Counted from the stretch's first letter, positions 17,236 to 25,943 are shown. The stretch is 64,000 bases of DNA from Humibacter sp. RRB41 (GCF_022761015.1 NZ_JAKWJQ010000009.1:62001-126000), one strand, 5' to 3'. The notes: generated by a model not told the origin, from the sequence alone. Program-made: numbers and translations.

Positions 17236-18212
17236 CCCTTGATCCCTCCCGCCGCTCCGACGCCGCGCAGGAACTGCTTCTGGAAGATGATGAAGAGGAT
17301 CACCGGGATGATGATGGTCAAGAACACCGCGGCCATCTGCACCGAGAACGGCTGCGACGTTCCGTTTCCGAAGCTGCCGAGGACCACCGAAACCGGTTGC
17401 AGGTTCGGATTGGTCAGCACCAGCATCGGCCACAGATAGTCCTTCCATGATCCGATCACCGTCAACAGGGTGACGACACCGAGGATCGGGCGCGACAGCG
17501 GTATGACGACAGTGGTGAACACCCGCAGTTGGCCGGCGCCGTCGATCTTCGCCGCCTCGATCAGCTCGCGCGGAATCGAGTCGAAGAACCGTTTGAGCAC
17601 GATGACGTTGAACGCGCTCGCGCCGGCCGGCAGCCACACCGCCCAGAACGTGTTCTGCAGGCTCACGCCGATCACGGGCATGTGCAGGATCGTCAGGTAC
17701 AGGGGCACCAGTGAGATCACGCCGGGCAGGAACAGCGTCGCGAGGATGGCACCGGAGAGGATCGGGCCCCACTTCGGTCGCAGCACGCTCAGCAGATAGG
17801 CGCCGGTGGCACTGATGAACAGTGTGGAGACCGTCGATCCAATGGCGACGAACGCTGTGTTGGCGAGCGACGAACCGATCTGAGCTCCGTTCCAGGCCTG
17901 CAACAGGTTGCCCCACTCGTACGGGGAGAACCAGATGCCCATCGGATTGCTGACGATCGTCTGGCTCGGCGCAACGGACGCCCTGGCCGACCACAGGATC
18001 GGCCCGAGGCCGGCAAAGATCAGCCCGATGAACATCACGATCTGAATGATCCACATGCTGACTTTGACGACAGGCCGATTGCGGTCGGCGGTGGAGATCG
18101 CACCGCGCGGTTTCGCTTCCTTCTGCGGCCGTTTCGAGTGGTGCGCCGAAATCGGTTCTGCCGCAACCGAGTCTGTTCCCGGAACGACGATGGTTTGTCC
18201 GAGCGCGCTCAT
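17232..18212 (-). CDS. Sugar ABC transporter permease (UgpE/MalG type)
   Basis: A 326-residue permease with a ~50-residue cytoplasmic N-terminus and six hydrophobic segments. The EAA loop ELIEAAKIDGAGQLRVFTTV lies at ~res 212-231. ATG at 18212 overlaps the upstream permease stop. It pairs with the 18209-19150 protein; no ATPase is encoded nearby, so a shared MsiK-like ATPase is expected (inference from actinobacterial sugar importers). Confidence 0.92.
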   Translation of the reverse strand: MSALGQTIVVPGTDSVAAEPISAHHSKRPQKEAKPRGAISTADRNRPVVKVSMWIIQIVMFIGLIFAGLGPILWSARASVAPSQTIVSNPMGIWFSPYEWGNLLQAWNGAQIGSSLANTAFVAIGSTVSTLFISATGAYLLSVLRPKWGPILSGAILATLFLPGVISLVPLYLTILHMPVIGVSLQNTFWAVWLPAGASAFNVIVLKRFFDSIPRELIEAAKIDGAGQLRVFTTVVIPLSRPILGVVTLLTVIGSWKDYLWPMLVLTNPNLQPVSVVLGSFGNGTSQPFSVQMAAVFLTIIIPVILFIIFQKQFLRGVGAAGGIKG

Positions 18213-19150
18213 GACGGGCTCCATCTCTTGGTCACGAAGTGGTAGATGATCGACAGCACGCAGAGGACTGCAGCCAGCAGCACGCTGAGTGCGGTTGCCG
18301 AGCCGAAGTCGCCGTTGACGAAGGCGTAGTTGTAGATCTTCAGCATGATGGTCATCGTCGCGTTGTTCGGGCCGCCTCCGGTGAACAGGAATGGTTCGGT
18401 GAACAGCTGGAACGTGCCGATCAGCTGCAGCAGCATCATGATGAAGATGATGTTGCGCAACTGCGGAATCGTCACGTGCCACAGCCGCGACCAGATGCCG
18501 GTGCCGTCGATCTCGGCGGCCTCGTAGAGTTCAGGGCTGATGCCGCCGATCGCTGCGAGGTAGATGATCGCCGTCGCGCCTGCCCCCGCCCAGGTGGTGT
18601 AGAGCACGAGGGATGGCATCGCCATCGCCTCCGAGTTCAGCCACGGGAACGGCCCGAGGCCGATCCATCCGAGCATGGTGTTGAAGATGCCTTCGCTGGA
18701 GGGGTCGTAGAAGAACTTCCAGAGCAGGATGCCCGCCACCGGCGGCACGACGGCCGGCAGGTACGCCAGCAGGTTGTACATCCAGTCGTACTTGCGCAGT
18801 TCATTGATGAACACGGCGAGCAGAATCGGCACGGGGAATCCGAAGACCAGGCCTAGGAGGGCGTAGTAGCCCGTGTTGAGCGCCGCCTGCGGCAGCCCGG
18901 GGTCGGTGAGGACGAATTCGAAGTTCTTCAGGCCGACCCAGCTGGCCGCGGAGACCAGGTTGGTCCTCTGCAGGCTGAGCACCAGGCCGTTGACGACCGG
19001 GCCCCACGAGAAATAGAGGAAGATCAGCACGATCGGTACGGCGAAGAGAGCCGTGGTCAGCCCGCCGGCGCGATACCACCGGCTGACGCTGAACCGTTTG
19101 CGCGGGCGGCCGAGTTGCCGCGGCGTTGCGATGTCAAGAGTTCGAGTCAT
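18209..19150 (-). CDS. Sugar ABC transporter permease (UgpA/MalF type)
   Basis: A 313-residue permease with six membrane segments. The EAA loop reads ELYEAAEIDGTGIWSRLWHV (~res 214-233) and FTGGGPNNATM marks the C-terminal region typical of this family. It is expressed with the binding protein upstream, from which it is separated by 62 nt holding a UUCG-capped hairpin, and it overlaps the next permease by 4 nt. Confidence 0.92.
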   Translation of the reverse strand: MTRTLDIATPRQLGRPRKRFSVSRWYRAGGLTTALFAVPIVLIFLYFSWGPVVNGLVLSLQRTNLVSAASWVGLKNFEFVLTDPGLPQAALNTGYYALLGLVFGFPVPILLAVFINELRKYDWMYNLLAYLPAVVPPVAGILLWKFFYDPSSEGIFNTMLGWIGLGPFPWLNSEAMAMPSLVLYTTWAGAGATAIIYLAAIGGISPELYEAAEIDGTGIWSRLWHVTIPQLRNIIFIMMLLQLIGTFQLFTEPFLFTGGGPNNATMTIMLKIYNYAFVNGDFGSATALSVLLAAVLCVLSIIYHFVTKRWSPS

Positions 19151-19164
19151 GATGTGTTCCGTGC

Positions 19165-19196
19165 GGCTCGGCCCCGGCCGAAGCCGGGGCCGAGCC
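19165..19196 (-). other. 14-bp GC stem with cUUCGg tetraloop between binding-protein and permease genes
   Basis: GGCTCGGCCCCGGC (19165-19178) pairs perfectly with 19183-19196 across a 4-nt loop. In the minus-strand transcript the loop is UUCG closed by C-G, the very stable C(UUCG)G tetraloop. No U-run follows. It sits 17 nt after the binding-protein stop and probably stabilises that part of the message or limits readthrough to the permeases. Confidence 0.8.
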
Positions 19197-19212
19197 CCTC
19201 ACGAATCCTGTC

Positions 19213-20595
19213 TCAGCCCGCGGCCTGCGACAGGTTGCGGTCGATCGTCGTACCGGCCGCCTGGACCAACTGTTTGATGTCCGCGTTCTTGTCGGTGAGC
19301 ACCTTCTGCACCACCGGATCCAACGCCGCATACGTGTTCTGCGCATCCGCGGGTTCCGGGATCAGCGGCAGCGTCGACGACGTGTAGCCCTTGAACTGGT
19401 CGAGCGGCACGTTGATCTGGTCCTTGATCCAGCCGAGATAGCGGTTGTTGATCGCGTCCGTTACAGGAGGTAGGCCCGGGACGCCGACCGCGGTTCCATC
19501 AGCCGCATTTGCCGTGGCGTTCTGCACCGCCAGGTCCTTGTCGAAGTACTGCTGGAAGTTCATGAACTTCACCCACTTCGCCGCGGCGAGCAACTGGTTC
19601 GGTGTCGCCTTCGCGTTGAACATGGCGATCGTGCCGCCGGTCAACGTGCCGTTTGTGCCATTGGCCTGCGGCAACGCGCCCTGCCCGAAATCGGCAGGCT
19701 TCATGCCGTAGGTCGGGATCGCCTGTCCGTAGATGTCCGGTGCCTGCATCACGATGCCGATCTTGCCGGCGGAGAACGCCTTGCGGATGTCATCCTGGTT
19801 GTAGAGGAACTGGCTGCCCATCGAGTTGTCGGTCCAGCGCATGTCGTGCAGCAACTGCAGCGACTCTTCGGTCGCCGATCCCATGTCGGTCTTGGTACCG
19901 GCCTTGTTCGTGACCGTACCGCCCATGCTGTAGGTCATGGCGGTCAGCATCCAGCCGCCGGTGTTGTTCGTGGTCAGCTGCGCGTAGCCGGCGACACCGG
20001 GCACCTTGTCGTGGATCTGCTTGGCGTCGGCGCGCACTTCGTCCCAGGTGGTCGGCGGCTTGTTCGGGTCGAGACCGGCCTTGGTGAAGAGCGCGCGGTT
20101 GTAAGAGATTCCGACCGAGAACAGGCCGTATGGCACCGTGTAAACGTCGCCGTTCGCGTCCTGCACGTTCTTCAGTGCGAGCGGATTCAGGTCGTCGAGC
20201 AAGCCGATCTGCTTGAGGTACGGCGTCATGTTCGGCAACTGCTTGTTGGCGATCAGCTGTTTGCTGTAGGTGAGCGACACGTTCATCGTGTCGGGAAGCG
20301 TGCCACCGGCCAGCTTGGCCTGAAAGGTCTGCGCCTGCCAGTACTCGGTCGACGGCTTCACCGTGATGTTCGGATACATCTTCTCGAACTGTTGCAGCTG
20401 CTTCAAGAAGTTCGCCCGGTCGGCCTTCTTGTCGGCCGTCGGCTCGTCTCCGACAGTGATCGTGACCTTCGCCTTCGGATCGGCCTTGCTCTGATCCGAA
20501 CTGGTCCCGGTCCCGGCTCCGCTGCAGCCCGCTAGGGCCGCGATGGTGCCGATGGCCGCGAGCATGGTCGCGACCTTCAGTACGCGTTTCTTCAT
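19213..20595 (-). CDS. Extracellular sugar-binding lipoprotein (ABC importer)
   Basis: A 460-residue type 1 binding protein. The signal peptide is MKKRVLKV plus a hydrophobic core ending at lipobox LAGC (~res 21-24). The mature part has the PNITVKPSTEYWQ and PYGLFSVGISYNRALF segments common in sugar-binding proteins of the UgpB/MalE type. ATG at 20595 was chosen for GGGAG 7 nt upstream; the longer frame from 20625 would put ten extra residues before the signal peptide. It is the first gene of the importer-SDR-dehydratase-ROK-mutarotase run. Ligand unknown. Confidence 0.92.
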   Translation of the reverse strand: MKKRVLKVATMLAAIGTIAALAGCSGAGTGTSSDQSKADPKAKVTITVGDEPTADKKADRANFLKQLQQFEKMYPNITVKPSTEYWQAQTFQAKLAGGTLPDTMNVSLTYSKQLIANKQLPNMTPYLKQIGLLDDLNPLALKNVQDANGDVYTVPYGLFSVGISYNRALFTKAGLDPNKPPTTWDEVRADAKQIHDKVPGVAGYAQLTTNNTGGWMLTAMTYSMGGTVTNKAGTKTDMGSATEESLQLLHDMRWTDNSMGSQFLYNQDDIRKAFSAGKIGIVMQAPDIYGQAIPTYGMKPADFGQGALPQANGTNGTLTGGTIAMFNAKATPNQLLAAAKWVKFMNFQQYFDKDLAVQNATANAADGTAVGVPGLPPVTDAINNRYLGWIKDQINVPLDQFKGYTSSTLPLIPEPADAQNTYAALDPVVQKVLTDKNADIKQLVQAAGTTIDRNLSQAAG

Positions 20596-20671
20596 TGAAA
20601 CTCCCGTTGTTGAGTGATTGTGCATGGATGCACTCCGTGCCGGACTATCGGTGCCACCCGGCGTGGTGGTA

Positions 20672-20701
20672 AATATAAAACCAAGAGTGTTACTAAATCA
20701 A
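20672..20701 (-). promoter_or_regulatory. Sigma-70-like promoter for the sugar importer operon
   Basis: Minus strand: TTGATT (-35, 20701-20696), 18-nt spacer, TATATT (-10, 20677-20672), giving a start near 20665 and a ~70-nt leader. The surrounding ~40 bp is strikingly AT-rich for this genome and is the likely ROK operator zone. The rest of the 289-bp spacer holds CTTGC-ATTC-GCAAG at 20838-20851, close to the divergent isomerase gene. Confidence 0.6.
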
Positions 20702-20884
20702 GAGGCAGGTAGTCTTCCCCCGTACGGGGTGCGTTGCGAGCCTTGCGTCTACCTCGTTCGAAGGCCGATCAGCGCGTGCGCACACGGATGGCAATCCGAT
20801 GGCAACCCTTTGCCTTATCGACCGGATCGCGCCCACACTTGCATTCGCAAGATCCGCAGCAACGAGAGAACTTGGGGTAAGAAC

Positions 20885-21745
20885 GTGGCCAGAATCGGTG
20901 TCCAGGCAATGATGTTGAAACAGCACGTGGCGGCAGAGGGCGCATACGCGGTGTGGAAACGACTGGCCGACCACGGCTTCGGTGTGGTCGAGGTGTCTCA
21001 GATCGAGCTCACCGAGGCGACTCGTGACGAGATCGTGCGAGCGGGCGACGACTTCGGCATCGTCGTCGCTGCCATCTCCGGCGGCATGGGCGAGACGGGC
21101 GGCGGCGGCAACGACTCGCTGCGGGAGTCGTTCGACAAGATCGTGGCGGACTGCCGGGCGCTCGGCACCGAGCGCGTGCGCATCGGAATGTTGCCGACCC
21201 CGTCGCTCGCATCGAAGGATGCCCTGCTCGCCTTCATCGCCGACGCGAACGAGATGGCGCGACGCCTCGCCGATCAGGGCATCGTCTTGAGCTATCACAA
21301 CCATCACGCCGAGTTCGCACGAATCGACGGGAAACACATCCTCGACCTGATCAGGGAGGGAGCGCCGGACCTCAAGCTCGAACTCGACGTGCACTGGATC
21401 CAGCGCGGCGGTATGGACCCGGTCACGGTGCTCGAGCGCTATTCGGGGGCCGTCGACCTGGTTCACCTCAAGGACTACCGCATCGAGTTGCCGTCCCCCG
21501 AGGCGTTCGACGCGCTCGCGGGCGGTGACCAGACAACCTGGAATGCGGCCTGGAGCGCCCTGGTGCAGTTCGCCGAGGTAGGGCGAGGCAACCTCGACTT
21601 CGCCGGCGTCGTCGATGCCGGTGTGGCCGCGGGCGCAGAGTATCTCTTGATCGAGCAGGACGAGCAGTACGGGCGCGACATCTACGATTGCCTGGCCGAC
21701 TCGCGCGCCCACCTGGTGGGGCTCGGCTACGGCGACATGTTCTGA
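20885..21745 (+). CDS. Sugar phosphate isomerase/epimerase (xylose isomerase-like TIM barrel)
   Basis: A 286-residue AP-endonuclease-2/xylose isomerase-like TIM barrel. Metal-ligand positions are suggested by SYHNHHAEF (~res 137-145), LKLELDVHWIQRGG (~res 164-177) and VHLKDYR (~res 194-200), with a final Glu in LIEQDEQYG. Members include inosose isomerases, dehydratases and hydroxypyruvate isomerases. GTG at 20885 is the start that yields the family-typical ARIGVQ beginning; its ribosome site is weak. First gene of a plus-strand run with the aldolase and kinase. Confidence 0.82.
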   Translation: MARIGVQAMMLKQHVAAEGAYAVWKRLADHGFGVVEVSQIELTEATRDEIVRAGDDFGIVVAAISGGMGETGGGGNDSLRESFDKIVADCRALGTERVRIGMLPTPSLASKDALLAFIADANEMARRLADQGIVLSYHNHHAEFARIDGKHILDLIREGAPDLKLELDVHWIQRGGMDPVTVLERYSGAVDLVHLKDYRIELPSPEAFDALAGGDQTTWNAAWSALVQFAEVGRGNLDFAGVVDAGVAAGAEYLLIEQDEQYGRDIYDCLADSRAHLVGLGYGDMF

Positions 21746-21759
21746 ACGGAGAACGAAGC

Positions 21760-22371
21760 ATGCATTCCGAGAACGAATGGCTCGACGCCACTCTTGGCGC
21801 CTGCCCGGTGATGGCGATTCTGCGCGGCTTCGGCCCGGAGCGCACGCTCCAGCTGGCCGAGAAGGCGTGGGATCTCGGCGTCACGCTGGTGGAGGTTCCG
21901 ATCCAGTCGACCCGCGACATCGAGGCGCTCGAGGCCACCGTCGCGGCGGGCAAGGGGCGCGGCCTCGCAGTCGGCGCTGGGACGGTCATCGACGACACGA
22001 CCGTTGCGCAGGCGCGGGATGCCGGAGCGCAGTTCACGGTGAGTCCCGGGTTCTCGGCCGACGTGGTGCTGGCATCCGTCGCCGCCGGCATGCCGAGCAT
22101 TCCCGGTGTCGCGACGGCGAGCGAGATTCAGGCCGCCGTCGGAATCGGGCTGCGCTGGCTCAAGGCGTTCCCCGCTGCCAGGCTGACGCCGGCGTGGTTC
22201 AAGGACATGGCCGGACCATTTCCACAGGTGAAGTTCGTCGCGACCGGCGGCATCGACGCCGGCAACGCCGCGGGTTTCCTCGCTGCTGGGGCATCCGTCG
22301 TCGCGCTCGGCTCTGCACTCGCCGACCCGGAGCAGCTGTCCGCCATCACACCGTTGCTCACCAGGGCATGA
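21760..22371 (+). CDS. KDPG/KHG-type aldolase (2-keto-3-deoxy-6-phosphogluconate aldolase family)
   Basis: A 203-residue class I aldolase trimer subunit. The catalytic Glu region is TLVEVPIQS (~res 42-50), the GAGTV loop is at ~res 71-75, and the Schiff-base Lys is in WLKAFPA (~res 134-140), followed by VKFVATGGID and the LGSAL phosphate loop. It cleaves a 2-keto-3-deoxy-6-phospho sugar acid to pyruvate and an aldehyde phosphate. ATG at 21760 follows GGAGA. Its stop overlaps the kinase start (ATGA). Confidence 0.92.
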   Translation: MHSENEWLDATLGACPVMAILRGFGPERTLQLAEKAWDLGVTLVEVPIQSTRDIEALEATVAAGKGRGLAVGAGTVIDDTTVAQARDAGAQFTVSPGFSADVVLASVAAGMPSIPGVATASEIQAAVGIGLRWLKAFPAARLTPAWFKDMAGPFPQVKFVATGGIDAGNAAGFLAAGASVVALGSALADPEQLSAITPLLTRA

Positions 22372-23312
22372 GGACGGCCCCGAGCGGCGCGGAACCCGGC
22401 ACCGCGTACGACGTGGTCGCGCTGGGCGAGACGATGGTGCAACTCGTGCCTAACGGGGCGCGCCTCGCGCACGCGGACTCCGTACATGTCGGCATCGGTG
22501 GCGCCGAGTCGAACACGGCGTGTTATCTCGCGGCTGCCGGACGCAGCGTCGCGTGGGTCAGCGCCGTCGGCGACGACCCGTTCGGGCAGCGCATGCTGGA
22601 GGAGATCGGCGGCTACGGCGTCGATACGTCCCACGTGCTCATCGATCCGGATGCCCCGACCGGCGTCTATTTCAAAGACCCCGAACCCACCGGCACCTCG
22701 GTGTACTACTACCGCAGCGGCTCCGCCGCGTCGCGGCTCACCACGAAGGCCGTCGACCTCCCTGATCTGCACGGCGTGCGCGTGCTGCACCTGACCGGGA
22801 TCTCGCTCGCACTCTCCGACGGATGCGCGCAGCTCGTGCGCGACGCATCCATCGCCGCGAGCGCCGTCGGAGCGGTCACCTCGTTCGATGTCAACTACCG
22901 GGCGAGGCTGTGGAGCGTCGCGGATGCCGCGCCGGTGCTGCTCGCGCAGGCCGCGGCATCCGATCTGGTGTTCGTCGGACTCGACGAGGCGAACACGCTG
23001 TGGGGCTGTCAGACGGCGTCGGAGGTGCGTGAGCTGCTCCCCGGTCCCGAACTCGTGGTGAAGGACGGCGCCATCGGCGCGACCTCCTTCGGCGAGCACG
23101 GCGCGGCCTTCGTGCCGGCACACGAGGTGGAGGTCGTCGAGCCGGTCGGAGCAGGGGACGCGTTCGGCGCCGGGTATCTGCATGGTCTGCTGAGCGGGGC
23201 ATCCGCTACGGAACGGCTCGCGTCGGGACACGCCTTCGCCGAAGCGGCGTTGCGCTCGATCCACGACGTGGCATCCGTTGACGAGGTGCGCTTCATCGCC
23301 TCACTGCGCTGA
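22368..23312 (+). CDS. PfkB family sugar kinase, 2-keto-3-deoxygluconate kinase-like
   Basis: A 314-residue ribokinase-fold enzyme. N-terminal VALGETMVQLVP and GGAESNTA match KDG kinases, the YYYRSGSAASRLT segment is typical of that group, and the ATP and catalytic signature is VGAGDAFGAGY (~res 262-272) with the base Asp. It would phosphorylate the 2-keto-3-deoxy acid made by the dehydratases for the co-transcribed aldolase. ATG at 22368 overlaps the aldolase stop. Confidence 0.9.
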   Translation: MRTAPSGAEPGTAYDVVALGETMVQLVPNGARLAHADSVHVGIGGAESNTACYLAAAGRSVAWVSAVGDDPFGQRMLEEIGGYGVDTSHVLIDPDAPTGVYFKDPEPTGTSVYYYRSGSAASRLTTKAVDLPDLHGVRVLHLTGISLALSDGCAQLVRDASIAASAVGAVTSFDVNYRARLWSVADAAPVLLAQAAASDLVFVGLDEANTLWGCQTASEVRELLPGPELVVKDGAIGATSFGEHGAAFVPAHEVEVVEPVGAGDAFGAGYLHGLLSGASATERLASGHAFAEAALRSIHDVASVDEVRFIASLR

Positions 23313-23398
23313 GCCGCCTCCGTGCCGGCGACCTGCGGCGACCACGAGATCGCGACGCCCGGCGTAACCTCGACGAGTCCGAGCCGACAGGAGGATCG

Positions 23399-24592
23399 AT
23401 GCGCACCTCGAAGATCAGCAAGGTCGAGGTGCACAGGCTGACGGGACAGCATCCCGACCCGCTGCCAGGCGACCATCAGCGCCAGGTGCAGGCGATCGAT
23501 CTGTACGAGTCGGCGCGGGAACCCCTGCGAGTCGCGGCCGGCGGGCGCGAGCGTCCGACGACCATCTCGCGCTGCTACCTGCGCATCGAAACGGATGACG
23601 GCGCGCACGGTCTCTACGGTCCGATCGACGAGCTGCCTGCGCGGGTCGTGCTCGACGTCTACCGCGAACTGCTGATGGGGCAGGATGCCCTCGCAAGCTC
23701 CACGATCTGGGATCAACTCGAGCGCGTCGACCGGCACAGCAGGCACGGTCTGCACAAGGCGGCGATCTCCGCGATCGACAACACGCTGTGGGATCTGCGC
23801 GGGCGCGTCCTGGATGCGCCGGTCTGGCAGCTGCTCGGCGGAGGCTCGCGTCGCAGCATCCCGGCATACGCCAGCATGCTCGGCACACCCCTCGACGCCG
23901 AGTCTGTACGGGCTGCCGCCGCGCAAGCACAGGCCAAGGGCTTCGCCGGTCAGAAGTGGTTCTTCGAGCACGGCCCAGCGAGCGGACCTGCAGGGTTGCG
24001 CGCAAACGTCGAGCTCGTGCGCGAGGTGCGTGAAGCCGTCGGGCCGGACGAGCCGATCATGTTCGACGCGTACCACGGCTGGGATCTGCCGTTCGCCCGG
24101 GCATGGGCTCGACGCGTCGAGCAGTACCGGCCGGATTGGCTCGAGGAGCCGTTGCTCCCGAACCGGCACGCCGCGTTCGCGGAGTTGCGGAGGTCGACTG
24201 CCATCCCGATCGCCACCGGCGAGCACGTCTACGACCGTCAGGAGGCGCTCGACTTGCTCGCCGACGGATCGATCGCGGTGCTCCAGTGCGATCCGGAGTG
24301 GTGCGGCGGCGTCACCGAACTGGTGCGGATGTCGACCCTTGCCGAGACCTTCGGCGTTCCGCTGATCCCGCACGGACACGGCATCCACGCGGCGCTCCAC
24401 GTGATCGCGTCGCAGTCCCCCGAGGTGTGCCCGAAGGCGGAGTACCTGTGGCGCATGATGCCGGTACGGCATCACTTCGAGACGGATGCCCCCGCCCCCG
24501 TGAACGGCGCGTTCCGGCTGCCGACGGGGCCGGGCTTCGGCATCCGCATCGACGAATCGAAGGTGCAGAGCGACGACGTGCTCGCCGCCTGA
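23399..24592 (+). CDS. Enolase-superfamily protein (mandelate racemase/aldonate dehydratase-like)
   Basis: A 397-residue enolase-superfamily enzyme, different from the RspA-like one at 15057. The metal ligands are Asp in IMFDAYHGWD (~res 220-229), Glu in WLEEPLL (~res 246-252) and Glu in TGEHVYD (~res 274-280); the catalytic-base His is in IPHGHGIHAALH. This looks like a rhamnonate- or galactarate-type dehydratase. GGAGG lies 7 nt before ATG. It follows the kinase gene by 86 nt, so the locus has two candidate dehydratases. Confidence 0.86.
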   Translation: MRTSKISKVEVHRLTGQHPDPLPGDHQRQVQAIDLYESAREPLRVAAGGRERPTTISRCYLRIETDDGAHGLYGPIDELPARVVLDVYRELLMGQDALASSTIWDQLERVDRHSRHGLHKAAISAIDNTLWDLRGRVLDAPVWQLLGGGSRRSIPAYASMLGTPLDAESVRAAAAQAQAKGFAGQKWFFEHGPASGPAGLRANVELVREVREAVGPDEPIMFDAYHGWDLPFARAWARRVEQYRPDWLEEPLLPNRHAAFAELRRSTAIPIATGEHVYDRQEALDLLADGSIAVLQCDPEWCGGVTELVRMSTLAETFGVPLIPHGHGIHAALHVIASQSPEVCPKAEYLWRMMPVRHHFETDAPAPVNGAFRLPTGPGFGIRIDESKVQSDDVLAA

Positions 24593-24668
24593 GCGTCGAT
24601 CGACGTTCGGACCTGACTCACCCTCGCAGACGACTCACCGGCGCCGACGACTCACGCCGGCCTGCCGC

Positions 24669-24830
24669 TCAGAGCGCGAGCGCCCGATGAACGGATGCGA
24701 CGGCGCTCGACCCCTCGCCGACCGCCGCGGCCACCCGCTTCATCGATCCGCGACGTCGACGCCGCCTGCCCACCTGGTGCGACGGTATCGAGCAGCAAAG
24801 TGCTCAGGCCCTCGGATGCCCCCGCCGTGA
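24669..24830 (-). pseudogene. Thioredoxin-reductase-like FAD oxidoreductase remnant with internal deletion
   Basis: Minus strand, frame 1 encodes GASEGLSTLLLDTVAPGGQ then AASTSRI, the middle of a thioredoxin reductase-like protein, where ENYLGFP would normally follow. Instead the sequence passes directly, in another frame, to MKRVAAAVGEGSSAVASVHR and ALAL-stop, the extreme C-terminus of the same family (normally after VGDVR.GS). The junction lies at GGATCGATG, consistent with deletion between short direct repeats. N-terminus and FAD motif are missing. It lies next to msrA and msrB, whose products need thioredoxin. Repeat copy 3 separates it from msrA. Confidence 0.75.
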
Positions 24831-24846
24831 AGTCGCCGGGCGAGGG

Positions 24847-24875
24847 ACTCGCTGCGTTCGCTCAGGGAGCTGGGG
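24847..24875. repeat. Dispersed intergenic repeat, copy 3
   Basis: Read on the minus strand it is CCCCAGCTCCCTGAGCGAAC followed by GCAGCGAGT. It begins on the base immediately after the msrA stop codon (TAG, 24876-24878), so like copy 1 it is fused to a gene end. The spacer 24593-24668 also has a 12-bp palindrome CGTCGATCGACG (24594-24605) and three GACTCAC repeats. Confidence 0.7.
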
Positions 24876-25391
24876 CTACGCGGTCTGCGCCTCGCGGTGG
24901 GGAAGACGCCAGTTCGGGCGCACGTAGTGGCAGGTGTAGCCCGCCGGGTACTTCTCCAGATAGTCCTGGTGCTCCTCCTCGGCCTCCCAGAACACGCCTG
25001 CCGGCTCGACCTCGGTGACGACCATCCCCGGCCAGAGACCGGACGCGTCGACATCAGCGATGGTGTCGCGCGCAACGCGCTCCTGCTCAGGCGACGTGTA
25101 GAAGATCGCCGAGCGGTAGCTGCGGCCGATGTCGTTGCCCTGACGGTTCTTGGTCGACGGGTCGTGGATCTGGAAGAAGAACTCCAGGATGTCGCGGTAG
25201 CTGATCACATCGGGATCGAAGATGATCTCCACCGACTCCGCGTGATCTCCGTGGTGGCGATACGTCGCGTTCGGCGTGTTCGGGTCGCCGGAGTATCCCG
25301 TGCGCGTCGAGATCACGCCCGGCTTGTGGCGCAGAAGCTCCTGGGCTCCCCAGAAACATCCGCCTGCGAGGATGGCACGCTCGGTGCTCAT
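24876..25391 (-). CDS. msrA: Peptide methionine-S-sulfoxide reductase MsrA
   Basis: A 171-residue MsrA. The catalytic Cys is in GGCFWGAQE (~res 10-18), with [21 protein letters not shown] and YRSAIF as further family landmarks. A second Cys at YTCHY (~res 154) near the C-terminus can act as resolving Cys. It reduces free or protein methionine-S-sulfoxide with thioredoxin. It lies 84 nt downstream of msrB on the same strand. Confidence 0.96.
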   Translation of the reverse strand: MSTERAILAGGCFWGAQELLRHKPGVISTRTGYSGDPNTPNATYRHHGDHAESVEIIFDPDVISYRDILEFFFQIHDPSTKNRQGNDIGRSYRSAIFYTSPEQERVARDTIADVDASGLWPGMVVTEVEPAGVFWEAEEEHQDYLEKYPAGYTCHYVRPNWRLPHREAQTA

Positions 25392-25475
25392 AGTGATGAC
25401 TCCTTATTTGTGGATGCTGACATTGTCTGTCGGATGCGCGCCCGCCGTCACAGCGGACGTCACATCCGTTCGCGC

Positions 25476-25943
25476 TTACGCCTGTGCGCCGGTGGACGCC
25501 GCGTGATCGAAGAGCGAGACGTACTGTCCGTAGCCGTCCTTCTCGAGGTCGGCGAGGGGTACGAAACGCAGCGCGGCGGAGTTGATGCAGTAGCGCAATC
25601 CGCCTGCCTCGATCGGGCCATCGTCGAACACGTGGCCGAGGTGGCTGTCGCCGTGGGTCGAGCGCACCTCGGTGCGCACCATGCCGAACGCCCTGTCGGT
25701 GTTCTCCACGATGTTCGCGGGGTCGAGCGGCGCGGTAAAGCTCGGCCAGCCGCATCCACTGTCGTACTTGGTCGTCGATGCGAAGAGTGGCTCGCCCGAG
25801 ACGATGTCGACGTAGAGGCCGGCATCCTTCTTGTCCCAGAACTCGTTACGGAACGCGGGCTCCGTCGCGGCCTCCTGCGTCACCTCGTACTGGCGGGGCG
25901 TCAGGTCTGCGATCGCCTTGGGGTCCTTGCTGTACTTGCTCAT
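25476..25943 (-). CDS. msrB: Peptide methionine-R-sulfoxide reductase MsrB, zinc-less type
   Basis: A 155-residue MsrB. The catalytic Cys is in [11 protein letters not shown] (~res 129-139) and the resolving Cys in [10 protein letters not shown] (~res 60-69). The two CxxC zinc motifs of the zinc class are absent (VDIVSG and [11 protein letters not shown] in their places), so this is the non-zinc form. ATG at 25943 starts at the family-typical SKYSKD. It pairs with msrA. Confidence 0.95.
   Translation of the reverse strand: MSKYSKDPKAIADLTPRQYEVTQEAATEPAFRNEFWDKKDAGLYVDIVSGEPLFASTTKYDSGCGWPSFTAPLDPANIVENTDRAFGMVRTEVRSTHGDSHLGHVFDDGPIEAGGLRYCINSAALRFVPLADLEKDGYGQYVSLFDHAASTGAQA

Noticed and set aside
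16348-18054. 568-codon minus-strand frame joining the SDR gene to upstream sequence
   Set aside because: The first part is an out-of-frame read of the permease gene; the SDR starts at ATG 17235 with an ATGA overlap.
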